A stretch of DNA of 49,063 bases from Arthrobacter sp. B1805. GTDB taxonomy: Bacteria; Actinomycetota; Actinomycetes; Actinomycetales; Micrococcaceae. Below, piece by piece: positions 8,839 to 16,602 of the stretch (position 1 is the first letter of the stretch; each line of letters begins with the position of its first letter). Where the stretch lies: assembly GCF_002929745.1 (NCBI RefSeq), contig NZ_PJIQ01000017.1:1-49063 (forward strand), read 5' to 3'. The position numbers were made by a program, and so were the translations under genes. The notes beneath the pieces were generated by a model. It searched no databases and was not told the DNA's origin. It saw nothing but the letters and a program-made list of their open reading frames with translations.

Positions 8839-10002
8839 CTAGCGCAGCGCCGAGATTGCCTGCTCGAGGTCGCCGATCAGGTCCTCAAGGTCCTCGATGC
8901 CCACCGACAGCCTGATGAGGTTCTCGGGGACGGCGAGTTCGGTGCCCTTGACCGAGGCATGCGTCATGTCCGACGGATAGTTCATGAGCGACTCGATGCC
9001 GCCCAGGGACTCCGCCAGCAGGAAGACGTGCGTCGACTCGGCGACCTTCTTGGCAGCGTCCGCCCCGCCCTTGAACGTCACGGAGATCATGCCGCCAAAG
9101 TCCTTCATCTGCGCCGCCGCGAGTTCGTGGCCAGGGTGGTCGGCCAGGCCCGGGTAGTACACGCGCTCGACCTCGTCCTGATCCTGCAGCCATCGCGCGA
9201 TGGCCATGGCGTTCGAGGAGTGCCGATCCATCCGGACGCCCAGGGTCTTGAGCCCACGCGTGGTGAGCCAGGCCTCCATCGGTGCCGACACGGCACCGAC
9301 CGCGAACTGGATGAACCCGATCTTCTCCGCGAGCTCGTCGTCGTTCACGACGACGGCCCCGCCGCTGGCGTCCGAGTGGCCGCCGATGTACTTGGTCGTC
9401 GAGTGCACGACGACGTCCGCACCGAACGTGAGCGGCTGCTGCAGGTAGGGCGAGGCGAAGGTGTTGTCGACGACGAGCAGGGCGCCGGCGTCGTGCGCCA
9501 GCTGGGCGGTCGCCGCGATGTCGGTGATCTTCATCATCGGGTTCGACGGCGTCTCGACCCACACCATCCTGGTGTTGTTCCCGGCGATGGCCGCCCGGAC
9601 CGCCGCGGTGTCAGCCATGTCGACAGCCGAATTGGTGATGCCCCACTGGGACAGCACACGGTCGATCAGGCGGTAGGTGCCACCGTACGCGTCGTTGCCG
9701 AGGACGATGTGGTCCCCCGGACGCAGCGCGGCCCGGATGAGTGCGTCCTCCGCGGCGAGACCGGACGAGAAGCTGAAGGCGTGCTTGCCACCCTCGAGCG
9801 CGGCGATCTGCACCTGCAGGGAATCGCGCGTGGGGTTGGTGCCGCGCCCGTATTCGTAACCGTTGCGCAGCTTGCCGATGCCGTCCTGCGCGAACGTGGT
9901 GGTCTGGTACAGGGGCGGGATCACCGCACCCGTGGTGGGGTCGGGGGTCTGGCCTGCGTGGACGGCTCGGGTGTTGAAACCCTGGGCGTTCGAGTGCGTC
10001 AC
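8839..10002 (-). CDS. metB: Cystathionine gamma-synthase / gamma-lyase
   Basis: 387-aa PLP enzyme of the Cys/Met-metabolism family, fold type I. The PLP lysine is Lys204 in VVHSTTKYIGGHSD; the family markers YGRGTNPTR, FSSGLAA, VDNTFASPYLQ and LAESLGGIESL are in place. It either makes cystathionine from an activated homoserine and cysteine (MetB) or cleaves cystathionine to cysteine (gamma-lyase); sequence alone does not separate the two. It starts 28 nt after the cbs stop with AGGAG before the ATG, the same pairing known in mycobacteria. Next to cbs, a gamma-lyase role in reverse transsulfuration is plausible (inference). Confidence 0.93.
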   Translation of the reverse strand: MTHSNAQGFNTRAVHAGQTPDPTTGAVIPPLYQTTTFAQDGIGKLRNGYEYGRGTNPTRDSLQVQIAALEGGKHAFSFSSGLAAEDALIRAALRPGDHIVLGNDAYGGTYRLIDRVLSQWGITNSAVDMADTAAVRAAIAGNNTRMVWVETPSNPMMKITDIAATAQLAHDAGALLVVDNTFASPYLQQPLTFGADVVVHSTTKYIGGHSDASGGAVVVNDDELAEKIGFIQFAVGAVSAPMEAWLTTRGLKTLGVRMDRHSSNAMAIARWLQDQDEVERVYYPGLADHPGHELAAAQMKDFGGMISVTFKGGADAAKKVAESTHVFLLAESLGGIESLMNYPSDMTHASVKGTELAVPENLIRLSVGIEDLEDLIGDLEQAISALR

Positions 10003-10030
10003 GATGCTCCTGGAATTCGCGGTGGTGATC

Positions 10031-11407
10031 TTACTTGCTCACATATGTCAGCAAGTCGTGGCGCGTAAGAATTCCCACGGGTGACCCGACGAACGTCACC
10101 ATCAGCGTGTCGCTGTCCTGGAGCCGCTCGCGTGCCGTGCCGATGGACTCGAGCGACCCGATGAGCGGCAGCTTCTCGTCCATGTGCTGGGAGATCTGGT
10201 CCGTCATCTTCGCCTCACCGTGGAAGATCTTCGCGGTCAGGAAGCGCTCGTCGACCGATCCCAGAACCTCACCCATCTTGACCGGAGGCTCCTGCGACAG
10301 CACCGGGATGCTCGAGACGCCGTACTCGTTCATGATCGAGATGACATCGCGCACGGTCTCGGTGGGATGCGTGTGCACCAGCTCCGGGATGGATCCACTC
10401 TTGGCGCGCAGCACCTCGCCGACGCTGGCGTCATCGCCGCTGTCCATGAAGCCGTAGGACTTCATCCAGTCGTCGTTGAAGATCTTGCCGAGGTAGCCGC
10501 GCCCGCCGTCGGGCAGGAGGACCACGACGACGTCGTCCGCCGTCAGGTCCTTCGCGACGCGCAGGGCGGCGACGACGGCCATGCCGCAGGAGCCGCCGAC
10601 GAGGAGCCCTTCCTCGCGGGCGAGGCGCCGGGTCATCTCGAAGCTCTCGGCGTCGGTGACGGCGTGGATCTCGTCCGGGATCGAGGGGTCGTAGGAGTCG
10701 GGCCACATGTCCTCGCCGACGCCCTCCACGAAGTAGGGGCGCCCGGTGCCGCCGGAGTAGATGGAGCCGTCCGGGTCTGCGCCGATGATGCGCACGGGCC
10801 CGCCCTCGCGGTCCGCGGACACCTCCTTCAGGTACCGACCCGTACCCGTGATGGTGCCGCCCGTGCCGACGCCGGTGACGAAGTGGGTGAGCTTGCCGTC
10901 GGTGTCGTTCCAGATCTCGGGGCCGGTGGTCTCGTAGTGGCTCAACGGCCCGTTCTGGTTGGAGAACTGGTCCGGCTTGTAGGCGCCCGGGATCTCGCGG
11001 ACCAGGCGGTCGGAGACGCCGTAGTAGGACTGCGGGCTGTCGGGTGCGACCGCCGTCGGGGTGACGACGACCTCGGCGCCGTACGCCTTCAGGACGTTGC
11101 GCTTGTCTTCGCCGACCTTGTCGGGCACGACGAAGACGCACTTGTAGCCGCGCTGCTGCGCGACGAGGGCGAGCCCGACGCCGGTGTTGCCGGAGGTCGG
11201 CTCGACGATCGTGCCGCCGGGCTTGATCTTCCCCTCGGCCTCCGCGGCGTCGAGGATCTTCGCCGCGATACGGTCCTTCACCGACCCGCCCGGGTTGAGG
11301 TATTCGACCTTGGCGAGGACGGTGGCTGCGATGCCGTCGGTGACGGAGTTGAGCTTGACCAGCGGGGTGTTGCCGATCAGGTCAACGATGGAATTGGCAT
11401 ACTTCAT
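10031..11407 (-). CDS. cbs: Cystathionine beta-synthase
   Basis: 458-aa PLP enzyme, fold type II, condensing homocysteine and serine (or O-acetylserine) into cystathionine. The PLP lysine is Lys44 in NPGGSVKDR; the phosphate-binding loop is GTGGT within FVTGVGTGGTITGTG, and PTSGNTG is the substrate loop. After about residue 335 there are two CBS domains that may bind adenosyl ligands and regulate activity. The frame is open far upstream, but the enzyme begins at ATG 11407 (MKYANSIVDLIGNTPLV). No Shine-Dalgarno is seen there; TAACTT lies 7 nt upstream, so the mRNA may be leaderless. First gene of a two-gene transsulfuration operon. Confidence 0.95.
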   Translation of the reverse strand: MKYANSIVDLIGNTPLVKLNSVTDGIAATVLAKVEYLNPGGSVKDRIAAKILDAAEAEGKIKPGGTIVEPTSGNTGVGLALVAQQRGYKCVFVVPDKVGEDKRNVLKAYGAEVVVTPTAVAPDSPQSYYGVSDRLVREIPGAYKPDQFSNQNGPLSHYETTGPEIWNDTDGKLTHFVTGVGTGGTITGTGRYLKEVSADREGGPVRIIGADPDGSIYSGGTGRPYFVEGVGEDMWPDSYDPSIPDEIHAVTDAESFEMTRRLAREEGLLVGGSCGMAVVAALRVAKDLTADDVVVVLLPDGGRGYLGKIFNDDWMKSYGFMDSGDDASVGEVLRAKSGSIPELVHTHPTETVRDVISIMNEYGVSSIPVLSQEPPVKMGEVLGSVDERFLTAKIFHGEAKMTDQISQHMDEKLPLIGSLESIGTARERLQDSDTLMVTFVGSPVGILTRHDLLTYVSK

Positions 11408-11414
11408 GACTACA

Positions 11415-11420
11415 AAGTTA
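11415..11420 (-). promoter_or_regulatory. Possible -10 box of cbs (leaderless)
   Basis: TAACTT read on the - strand, 7 nt before the cbs ATG. No good -35 is visible, so support comes mainly from position and the missing ribosome site. Confidence 0.4.
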
Positions 11421-11701
11421 CCGGCTGGTGCTTGCGCAGCCGTGCCGCCGTTACGTCGCGGGACGTGGAAGGCCCCCGGGGGACCGCTCGGAACGAGCAC
11501 GTGGAGGCGAGGGCGGCGCCGGACGGTGGTCTTCGCGTCGACAGGTTCCAGATCGCGCGGTGAGCCCGGATCTGGGTGGAACGGGAACGACGGCGTCGCT
11601 CGGCGCGGCAATCGCGCAGGCCGTCAGCCGCTCGTCCCGCTGGCACGCCGATCCGCCCGGGATCACCAGGGGCAGCTGGTGCAGCGTGGCACCATGGATG
11701 C

Positions 11702-12676
11702 ATGACCATCGCTCCCGCCGTCGTGCCCTCGGGCGCCGAGGCCACGGAGTGGATTCCGGACGGACCGTACACCTTGGCCGGCACCGTCCGCACGCTGCAG
11801 TGCGGGCCGCACGACCCGTCCTTCATCGTTCACGGCCCCGACCACTGGCTCGCCTTCCGGACCGTCGACGGCCCCGTCACGCTGGCCCTGAGGCAACGCG
11901 GCTCGTTGAACGACAGCCGTGTCCAGGCCACGGCGTGGGGACCGGGCGCGGCGCGGGCGCTCGAGTCCGTTCCGCGACTGCTCGGTGGCGACGACGACTG
12001 GAGTACGTTCGACAGCTCGGAGTTCCGTGCGACCCTGCCCGAGGTCGCCCGCAAGGGGAGGTACCTCAACCCCGGCCTGCGCCTGCCCTCGAGCGGCCGC
12101 ATGCTCGACACCGTAGCCCGCGCGGTCCTCGAACAGAAGGTCACCGGCATCGAGGCCAAGCGCGCCTGGCGCTACCTGCTGACCCGGTACGGCGACCCGG
12201 CTCCCGGGGCGGGCACCTACGCTCCGTCAGGGCTCCGCCTTCCCCCGACCGCGGAGCAGTGGCGCCGCGTGCCCTCTTGGGACTGGCACAAGGCCGGGGT
12301 CGATTCCCACCGCTCGGCGACCATCCTCAAGGCAGCCCTCGTCGCCAGCGGCCTGGAACGCCTCGCGTCCCTGCCGGGAGGCGACGACGTCCGCGCCGGT
12401 TTGCGATCCGTTCCGGGCATCGGCGTCTGGACCGTCGCGGAAGTCGTCCAGCGGACCCACGGGTGCCCCGACTCGATCTCGATCGGCGACTACCACCTCG
12501 CTGCCTATATCGGGGCCGCACTCACGGGTCGGCGCACCGACGACGCCGGGATGATCGAACTGCTCAGGCCGTGGAAGGGGCAGCGCCAGCGCGTGGTGCG
12601 GTCCCTGTATGCGAGCGGTTTCCGCAAGCCGACCTTCGGCCCCCGCCTGTCCCCGGAGGACCATCGCCGGCGCTGA
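11702..12676 (+). CDS. DNA-3-methyladenine glycosylase II (AlkA-like)
   Basis: 324-aa base-excision repair glycosylase of the HhH-GPD superfamily, removing alkylated bases. The helix-hairpin-helix appears as SVPGIGVWTVAEV, followed after about 17 residues by the catalytic Asp in SISIGDYHLAAY. The N-terminal 110 residues resemble the AlkA N-domain seen in actinobacterial homologues. The frame is open from 11576, but the preceding 42 residues are low-complexity and Arg-rich; ATG 11702 opens MTIAPAVVP and is chosen. Cytoplasmic and apparently monocistronic; the ABM gene follows after about 60 nt. Confidence 0.88.
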   Translation: MTIAPAVVPSGAEATEWIPDGPYTLAGTVRTLQCGPHDPSFIVHGPDHWLAFRTVDGPVTLALRQRGSLNDSRVQATAWGPGAARALESVPRLLGGDDDWSTFDSSEFRATLPEVARKGRYLNPGLRLPSSGRMLDTVARAVLEQKVTGIEAKRAWRYLLTRYGDPAPGAGTYAPSGLRLPPTAEQWRRVPSWDWHKAGVDSHRSATILKAALVASGLERLASLPGGDDVRAGLRSVPGIGVWTVAEVVQRTHGCPDSISIGDYHLAAYIGAALTGRRTDDAGMIELLRPWKGQRQRVVRSLYASGFRKPTFGPRLSPEDHRRR

Positions 12677-12735
12677 CAGGAGCCGATATGACGCAACGAA
12701 GCGGCGCACGGAGGCGCCGCCGCTAGGGTTGGAGC

Positions 12736-13026
12736 ATGAGCCACACCGTAGACGTCACAGCAGTGTTCACCCCCCTCGAGGGCGAGTTCTTCCGCGTGAA
12801 GCTCGCACTCGACATCGCCATCGAACAGGTGGTGCAGGAGCCGGGATGCATCCGGTACGAGATCACGGACGCGCAGGAGGACCGCATCGTGCTGACGGAG
12901 CAGTGGGAGTCCACCGAGCTCCTGGACGCGCACCTGCGCGGGCCCGCGGTACAGGATCTCGGCGAATCGCTGAGCGCGCTCCTGGCCAAGCCGGCCGAGG
13001 TCGTCCGCTCAGACCAGGCCGCCTGA
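12736..13026 (+). CDS. ABM-family (YgiN-like) monooxygenase
   Basis: 96-aa single-domain protein with the antibiotic-biosynthesis-monooxygenase ferredoxin-like fold: V-TAVFTPLEGEFFRVK, PGCIRYEI, DRIVLTEQWES and the LDAHL helix follow the family pattern. Members act as small cofactor-free quinol or heme oxygenases, usually dimeric, but many have no known substrate. Start at ATG 12736 has TTGGAG immediately before it and TAGGGT 6 nt upstream. A strong hairpin follows 25 nt after the stop. Confidence 0.85.
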   Translation: MSHTVDVTAVFTPLEGEFFRVKLALDIAIEQVVQEPGCIRYEITDAQEDRIVLTEQWESTELLDAHLRGPAVQDLGESLSALLAKPAEVVRSDQAA

Positions 13027-13051
13027 ACCCCGGCGGCATTCCCACCACGAC

Positions 13052-13082
13052 GAAGCCCCGCACTCGAGGAGTGCGGGGCTTC
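13052..13082. terminator. Hairpin terminator between the ABM and thioredoxin genes
   Basis: Perfect 14-bp stem (13052-13065 with 13069-13082), loop GAG, ending CTTC. It lies between convergent genes and can serve both. Confidence 0.85.
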
Positions 13083-13115
13083 TGCGCGCTGAAGGATCTA
13101 TTGCGGGAAGGAGCG

Positions 13116-13508
13116 TTACTGCGCGTCGGCAGCCGGGCTGCCGCCCTCGGCCTGCTGCTGGGCGATCTGCTCGTGCACGGCTTTCATGTCCAGGCCCTTG
13201 ACGGCCTCGACCAGTTCGGTGAACTGCGTGGCGTTCAGGGCGCCGGGCTGGGAGAACACGAGCACCTTCTCGCGGAATGCCATGAGGGTGGGAATGGAGG
13301 TGATGCCTGCGGCAGCGGCGAGGGACTGCTCGGCCTCGGTATCCACCTTCGCGAAGGTGACGTCATCGTGCTGCTGCGACACGGCGTCGTACACCGGGGC
13401 GAACTGCTTGCAGGGTCCGCACCAGTCGGCCCAGAAATCAACGAACACGATGTCGTTGCCCTCGATGGTTTCCGGGAAGCTAGCCTCAGTGATATTGATT
13501 GTCGACAT
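13116..13508 (-). CDS. trxA: Thioredoxin
   Basis: 130-aa thioredoxin reducing disulfides in cytoplasmic proteins. Redox motif WCGPC at Cys30/Cys33, cis-Pro motif SIPTLM, and the buried Asp in VFVDFWADW are as expected. A C-terminal extension of about 20 residues rich in Gln/Ala/Gly (AQQQAEGGSPAADAQ) goes beyond the usual 105-110 aa. The sequence directly before ATG 13508 is TTAAGGG without spacing, and TAGCGT lies 6 nt upstream, so a leaderless transcript is possible. Divergent from the DUF1810 gene. Confidence 0.95.
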   Translation of the reverse strand: MSTINITEASFPETIEGNDIVFVDFWADWCGPCKQFAPVYDAVSQQHDDVTFAKVDTEAEQSLAAAAGITSIPTLMAFREKVLVFSQPGALNATQFTELVEAVKGLDMKAVHEQIAQQQAEGGSPAADAQ

Positions 13509-13597
13509 CCCTTAACGCTAGCGATCCCGGCTTGCCCTGTCAGGCCTGTTCGCTACCGATGAAGCGCCCCAACCGCTCTACACAGCCGGAGGTACGA

Positions 13598-14029
13598 GTG
13601 ACCGACCCGTATGACCTGACCCGATTCGTCGAGGCCCAGAACTCCGAGGGCACCTATGAGCAGGCCCTTGCCGAGTTGCAGCGGGGCCGCAAGACGGGGC
13701 ACTGGATGTGGTTCGTCTTTCCCCAGATCGCCGGACTGGGCAGCAGCCCGACCTCGGTGAAGTACGCCATCACGTCGCTCGACGAGGCGCGGGCGTACCT
13801 GTCGCACACCGTCCTCGGACCCCGACTCATGGAGAGTGTCCATGCCCTCCTCAACCTGCAGGGCGGGGATCCTGTCGCGGTGCTCGGCGGGATCGACGCC
13901 CGCAAGCTCCAGTCCTCCATGACGCTCTTCAACCGGGCCAGCCCACAAGAGCCGTGGTTCACGGCAGTGCTGGATCGCTACTACGACGGCGCGGAGGACG
14001 AGGCGACGACGTCGCTCCTCGCGGGCTGA
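13598..14029 (+). CDS. DUF1810 family protein
   Basis: 143-aa cytoplasmic protein of DUF1810, a family without established function. Typical features: DPYDLTRFVEAQ at the start, the signature GRKTGHWMWFVFPQIAGLG, and ILGG/LGGIDARKLQSSMTLF in the second half. GTG 13598 has a perfect GGAGG five bases upstream; the earlier start at 13559 would add residues not seen in relatives. Divergent from trxA with an 89-bp gap, convergent with marR. Confidence 0.85.
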   Translation: MTDPYDLTRFVEAQNSEGTYEQALAELQRGRKTGHWMWFVFPQIAGLGSSPTSVKYAITSLDEARAYLSHTVLGPRLMESVHALLNLQGGDPVAVLGGIDARKLQSSMTLFNRASPQEPWFTAVLDRYYDGAEDEATTSLLAG

Positions 14030-14153
14030 CGCCGCCGCTTTCCCGTTCCTGCCGGCGGGTCTCTGCGGAGTGCATGAGCGACCGACAGGGTGTGGGCGAG
14101 GATCGTCAAGGAGCCGTGGTTGCGGGACAGCTGGCTGGACGCCGCGGGTACTG

Positions 14154-14594
14154 CTAGGTGGTGAGGTTGAGTTTCTCGATGATCGGCAGGGCGGCTGCGA
14201 GTGTCGCCCTCTCGTCGTCGTCGAGATGCTCGAGCAGGGCCGCCACGCGCTCGTTGCGGCGCAGGCTCGCCTCCTCCCAGGCGGCGCGGCCCTTGTCCGT
14301 CAGCTGTACCAGGACGGCGCGCGAGTCCGTGGGGTCCGGCTGCCGGCTGACAAGGCCCGCTTGTTCGAGCTTGATGATCTGCTCCGTTGCCGACGGAACC
14401 CGTATGCCGAGGTTGGCGGCAACGCGGCTCACGCGCAGGGGCTCGTCGGCAGCCATGCTCAGTGTGCTCATCTGCATGGTGGTCAGTTCGCCGTCGCCGT
14501 CCATGGATCGGCTGAGATAGACAGCGTGACGCAACGTGGTGCGGAAGGACTGCGCCAGTGCAAGCAGCTGCCGGCCGGTCGGGGAATCGGTCAT
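14154..14594 (-). CDS. MarR-family transcriptional regulator
   Basis: 146-aa winged-helix regulator, probably a dimeric repressor. The helix-turn-helix runs through LRVSRVAANLGIRVPSATEQIIKLEQAGLVSR, the wing through DPTDSRAVLVQLTDKGR, and long helices at both ends form the dimer interface. Start at ATG 14594 (MTDSPTGRQL); the earlier ATG would sit inside the operator. A promoter and perfect palindrome overlap immediately upstream, suggesting autorepression. Divergent from the DUF6314 gene, which is a likely co-target. Confidence 0.9.
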   Translation of the reverse strand: MTDSPTGRQLLALAQSFRTTLRHAVYLSRSMDGDGELTTMQMSTLSMAADEPLRVSRVAANLGIRVPSATEQIIKLEQAGLVSRQPDPTDSRAVLVQLTDKGRAAWEEASLRRNERVAALLEHLDDDERATLAAALPIIEKLNLTT

Positions 14595-14595
14595 A

Positions 14596-14631
14596 GTTAG
14601 GTAGCCTAACATTCAGGGCCGAGCACGACAA
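14596..14631 (-). promoter_or_regulatory. marR promoter with overlapping palindromic operator
   Basis: On the - strand: -35 TTGTCG (14631-14626), 17-bp spacer, -10 TAGGCT (14608-14603), then 8 nt to the ATG. A perfect inverted repeat GTTAGG-N3-CCTAAC (14596-14610) covers the -10 and the transcription start. This geometry fits repression by MarR of its own gene. It resembles an IdeR/DtxR box only in its half-site, with different spacing. Confidence 0.75.
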
Positions 14632-14687
14632 GGTGCGCGGAGGCAGTGGTAGCGCTAGCGTGGCAAGAACCGACGTCAGGGGACATT

Positions 14688-15179
14688 GTGCAGGACCCAG
14701 CACCATTGGCCACGCAGGCAGAGCTCATCGACGACCACCTGGACCGCATTCTCACCGAGGTCGACGACGCCATCGCCCTCCTGACCGGGACCTGGTCGAC
14801 ACACCGCACCCTGCTGGATCGGGCCAGTGGTACGGCGGGCATCTTCACAGGCACGACCACCTTCACCCCCGCTGACGGCGGCCTCCGGTGGGACGAGGCG
14901 GGCACCGTATTTTGGCCGCATTTCCGCGGTCCGGCCTCCCGCTCCTACTCGATCGAGGGAGATGGATCGGCGATAGCGGTCCACTTCGAGGACGGGCGGC
15001 TACTCTGCCGGCTCGACCTGAGCCACGGTAGGGCACGCGATGACCACGCCTGCGCGCCGGATACCTACCGCGTGGAGTTCGCCGTCACCTCCCCGGACAC
15101 CATCGAGTACTCCTGGGACGTCACGGGCCCGGCGAAGGACCTCCTGCTGACGACGACCCTCACTCGCGTGACCCAGTGA
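14688..15179 (+). CDS. DUF6314-like protein
   Basis: 163-aa protein without membrane segments; beta-rich pattern with LTGTWSTHRTLLDRASGTAGIFTG near residue 30 and WPHFRGPASRSYSI in the middle, ending in SPDTIEYSWDVTGPAKDLLLTT. This looks like DUF6314, a lipocalin-like family of unknown role. GTG 14688 has AGGGGA upstream; the open frame from 14646 is longer but lacks a ribosome site. Divergent from marR, so it may be regulated by it. Confidence 0.65.
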   Translation: MQDPAPLATQAELIDDHLDRILTEVDDAIALLTGTWSTHRTLLDRASGTAGIFTGTTTFTPADGGLRWDEAGTVFWPHFRGPASRSYSIEGDGSAIAVHFEDGRLLCRLDLSHGRARDDHACAPDTYRVEFAVTSPDTIEYSWDVTGPAKDLLLTTTLTRVTQ

Positions 15180-15295
15180 AAGCTGAAGCCGGGGCCACGT
15201 CAGCGAGCGGCGGGACCCGGCGCGGGTTCCGGTGCCGTCGCCCGAGGGCCGGCAGGGCCCGACAACGACACCCGCGAACGCTGAGGGAACACGGA

Positions 15296-15337
15296 GCGGC
15301 CTGCCCGCCGACCGAAGTCAGCGGCGGAGCAGGCCGC
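15296..15337. terminator. Hairpin between convergent DUF6314 and CPBP genes
   Basis: Fifteen-base-pair stem with one bulged base (15296-15310 with 15322-15337) and an 11-nt loop. No T-run on the + strand. It lies in the 198-bp convergent gap and probably ends one or both transcripts. Confidence 0.6.
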
Positions 15338-15377
15338 CTTCGGCTGCGTCCGACAGGACGCAGACCGCGCCAGGAGC

Positions 15378-16334
15378 CTAGGGAGTGTGGGACGGCAGTC
15401 CCTGGCGAAGCGGCGTGGAGGACGGGCCGTCAGCCCCGGCCGGTTCGGAGGCCTGTGCGGGGAGCGGATCGCCACCCGCCTGGTCGTCGTGCGCGGGGCG
15501 ACCCTCCTCCAGCCGGGCAAGCCCCAGCCGACCGCGGGTTGCGACGAGGATGACCAGGGCGATCACGGCCATGGCAAGGAGCTCGTGGATCTCGTGCACT
15601 CCGCCGAGGGCGCTGACCTTGAGGCCGGAGGCAGCATTGACCGCGGTGTGCGCAGCGACGACGGCGAGCAGTCCGCCACCGGCGATGTTGAAGACGAACC
15701 CGAGGACGATCGCTATCGCCATGACGAGGATGACGTAGATGGGGAACGAGATGGCCGACTGCGCGGTGGCCATCGACCAGAGAGGCGCGTGCCACACGGC
15801 CCAGATGATGCCCAGCATGACGTTGGCGGCCACGGGCGGCAGTGCCGCCTGCAACCGCGGCAGGGCGAAACCGCGCCATCCGAGCTCTTCATTACCTCCG
15901 CCGACCAGGGCGATGAGGACGATCATGCCGGGCAGGGCGGCGATTCCGGTCCCGAGCCCCTGGGTGTCCAGGGCCCCGCCGGCAAGCAGCGCGATGCCAC
16001 CGGAGGCAACCAGTGCCACGAAGATCAACGCACCGATGATGAAGGGACGCCCTCCGCCCTGTCTTCTGGGGAGGTAGCGGCCGAACAGCGCGCGGAGGCC
16101 TGCGCGACCATCGAGCCGGGCAGTGACGACGGTGGCGGCAACCGCCGGACCGAAGCTGCCGAGGATGACGAGGGCCATGGTCGACGAAGCTCCCGGCGCA
16201 ATCAGTGGGCCGGCCCACCAGACGAGCCAGGAGAACGCGAAGGCGATGATGAAGAACGCCGCGAGTCCTCGCGACGGAAGCAGGCGGGCGTCGGCGGTTG
16301 GAAGTGCGGTGGCAGAGGACGCATGAGGAGTCAT
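15378..16334 (-). CDS. CPBP intramembrane metalloprotease family protein
   Basis: 318-aa membrane protein with about eight hydrophobic segments and the CPBP (Abi/CAAX-like) signature: Glu149-Glu150-x3-Arg154 in GGGNEELGWRGF, His182 in IWAVWHAPLW and His229/Asn233 in AAHTAVN. Family members cleave prenylated or other membrane-near peptides, or act as immunity and stress proteins; the substrate is unknown here. A hydrophilic Pro-rich tail of about 40 residues follows the last helix. Start at ATG 16334 with GGGAG upstream; the frame is open further but with unlike sequence. Two operator-like palindromes lie upstream, so it is probably regulated by a repressor encoded elsewhere. Confidence 0.88.
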   Translation of the reverse strand: MTPHASSATALPTADARLLPSRGLAAFFIIAFAFSWLVWWAGPLIAPGASSTMALVILGSFGPAVAATVVTARLDGRAGLRALFGRYLPRRQGGGRPFIIGALIFVALVASGGIALLAGGALDTQGLGTGIAALPGMIVLIALVGGGNEELGWRGFALPRLQAALPPVAANVMLGIIWAVWHAPLWSMATAQSAISFPIYVILVMAIAIVLGFVFNIAGGGLLAVVAAHTAVNAASGLKVSALGGVHEIHELLAMAVIALVILVATRGRLGLARLEEGRPAHDDQAGGDPLPAQASEPAGADGPSSTPLRQGLPSHTP

Positions 16335-16347
16335 GGGCCCATGCTCC

Positions 16348-16378
16348 CATACGGCGTATGAGAATCCTACGTCGTATG
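16348..16378 (-). promoter_or_regulatory. Paired palindromic operator upstream of the CPBP gene
   Basis: Two sites: CATACG-G-CGTATG (16348-16360, perfect) and CCTACG-T-CGTATG (16366-16378, one mismatch), centres 18 bp apart. A possible -10 (TAGGAT on the - strand, 16369-16364) lies between and partly inside them. This is the pattern of a TetR-type dimer pair. Confidence 0.7.
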
Positions 16379-16422
16379 ACTTAGAGGGTCTGGCCGACGT
16401 CATGAAGGAGGTCGGCGAGGCA

Positions 16423-16548
16423 TCAGGCCGCCGTTCTGGCGTTACGGATCGCGAGTCGCGCGAATGCTTCGACGAGTTCTGGTGGATGGACGACGTCGAT
16501 GTCGGTGTCGAAGCGGTTGAGGACGACCGCTCGTGGGGCGGGGGCCAC
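16423..16548 (-). pseudogene. Possible gene remnant next to phzF
   Basis: The last ~42 codons of a - strand frame (from about RAVVLNRFDTDIDVVHPPELVEAF to LAIRNARTAA) look protein-like in composition, ending with a helix suited to a regulator C-terminus. The upstream part is only the shadow of phzF. It may be the tail of a lost gene. I cannot name a family and the call is weak. Confidence 0.2.
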
Positions 16549-16555
16549 TGATTCG

Positions 16556-16595
16556 GAAGTGGACCGCGAACGGCAGTCCACTTCGACCATATGCT
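16556..16595 (+). promoter_or_regulatory. phzF operator and -10 box
   Basis: Perfect 9-bp inverted repeat GAAGTGGAC-N11-GTCCACTTC (16556-16584), followed by TATGCT (16590-16595), which lies 7 nt before the ATG at 16603. The repeat covers the -35 region. Looks like a dimeric regulator site on a leaderless promoter. Confidence 0.65.
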
Positions 16596-16602
16596 CGCTT
16601 CC

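Noticed and set aside
8410..10068. 552-codon + strand open frame covering the repeat region and the cystathionine gene
   Set aside because: It is antisense to a certain PLP enzyme, Arg/Gly/Val-rich, and has no domain; a shadow caused by high GC.
14596..14610. IdeR/DtxR iron box upstream of marR
   Set aside because: The half-site TTAGG fits, but the spacing and total length do not match the 19-bp consensus; a MarR operator fits better.
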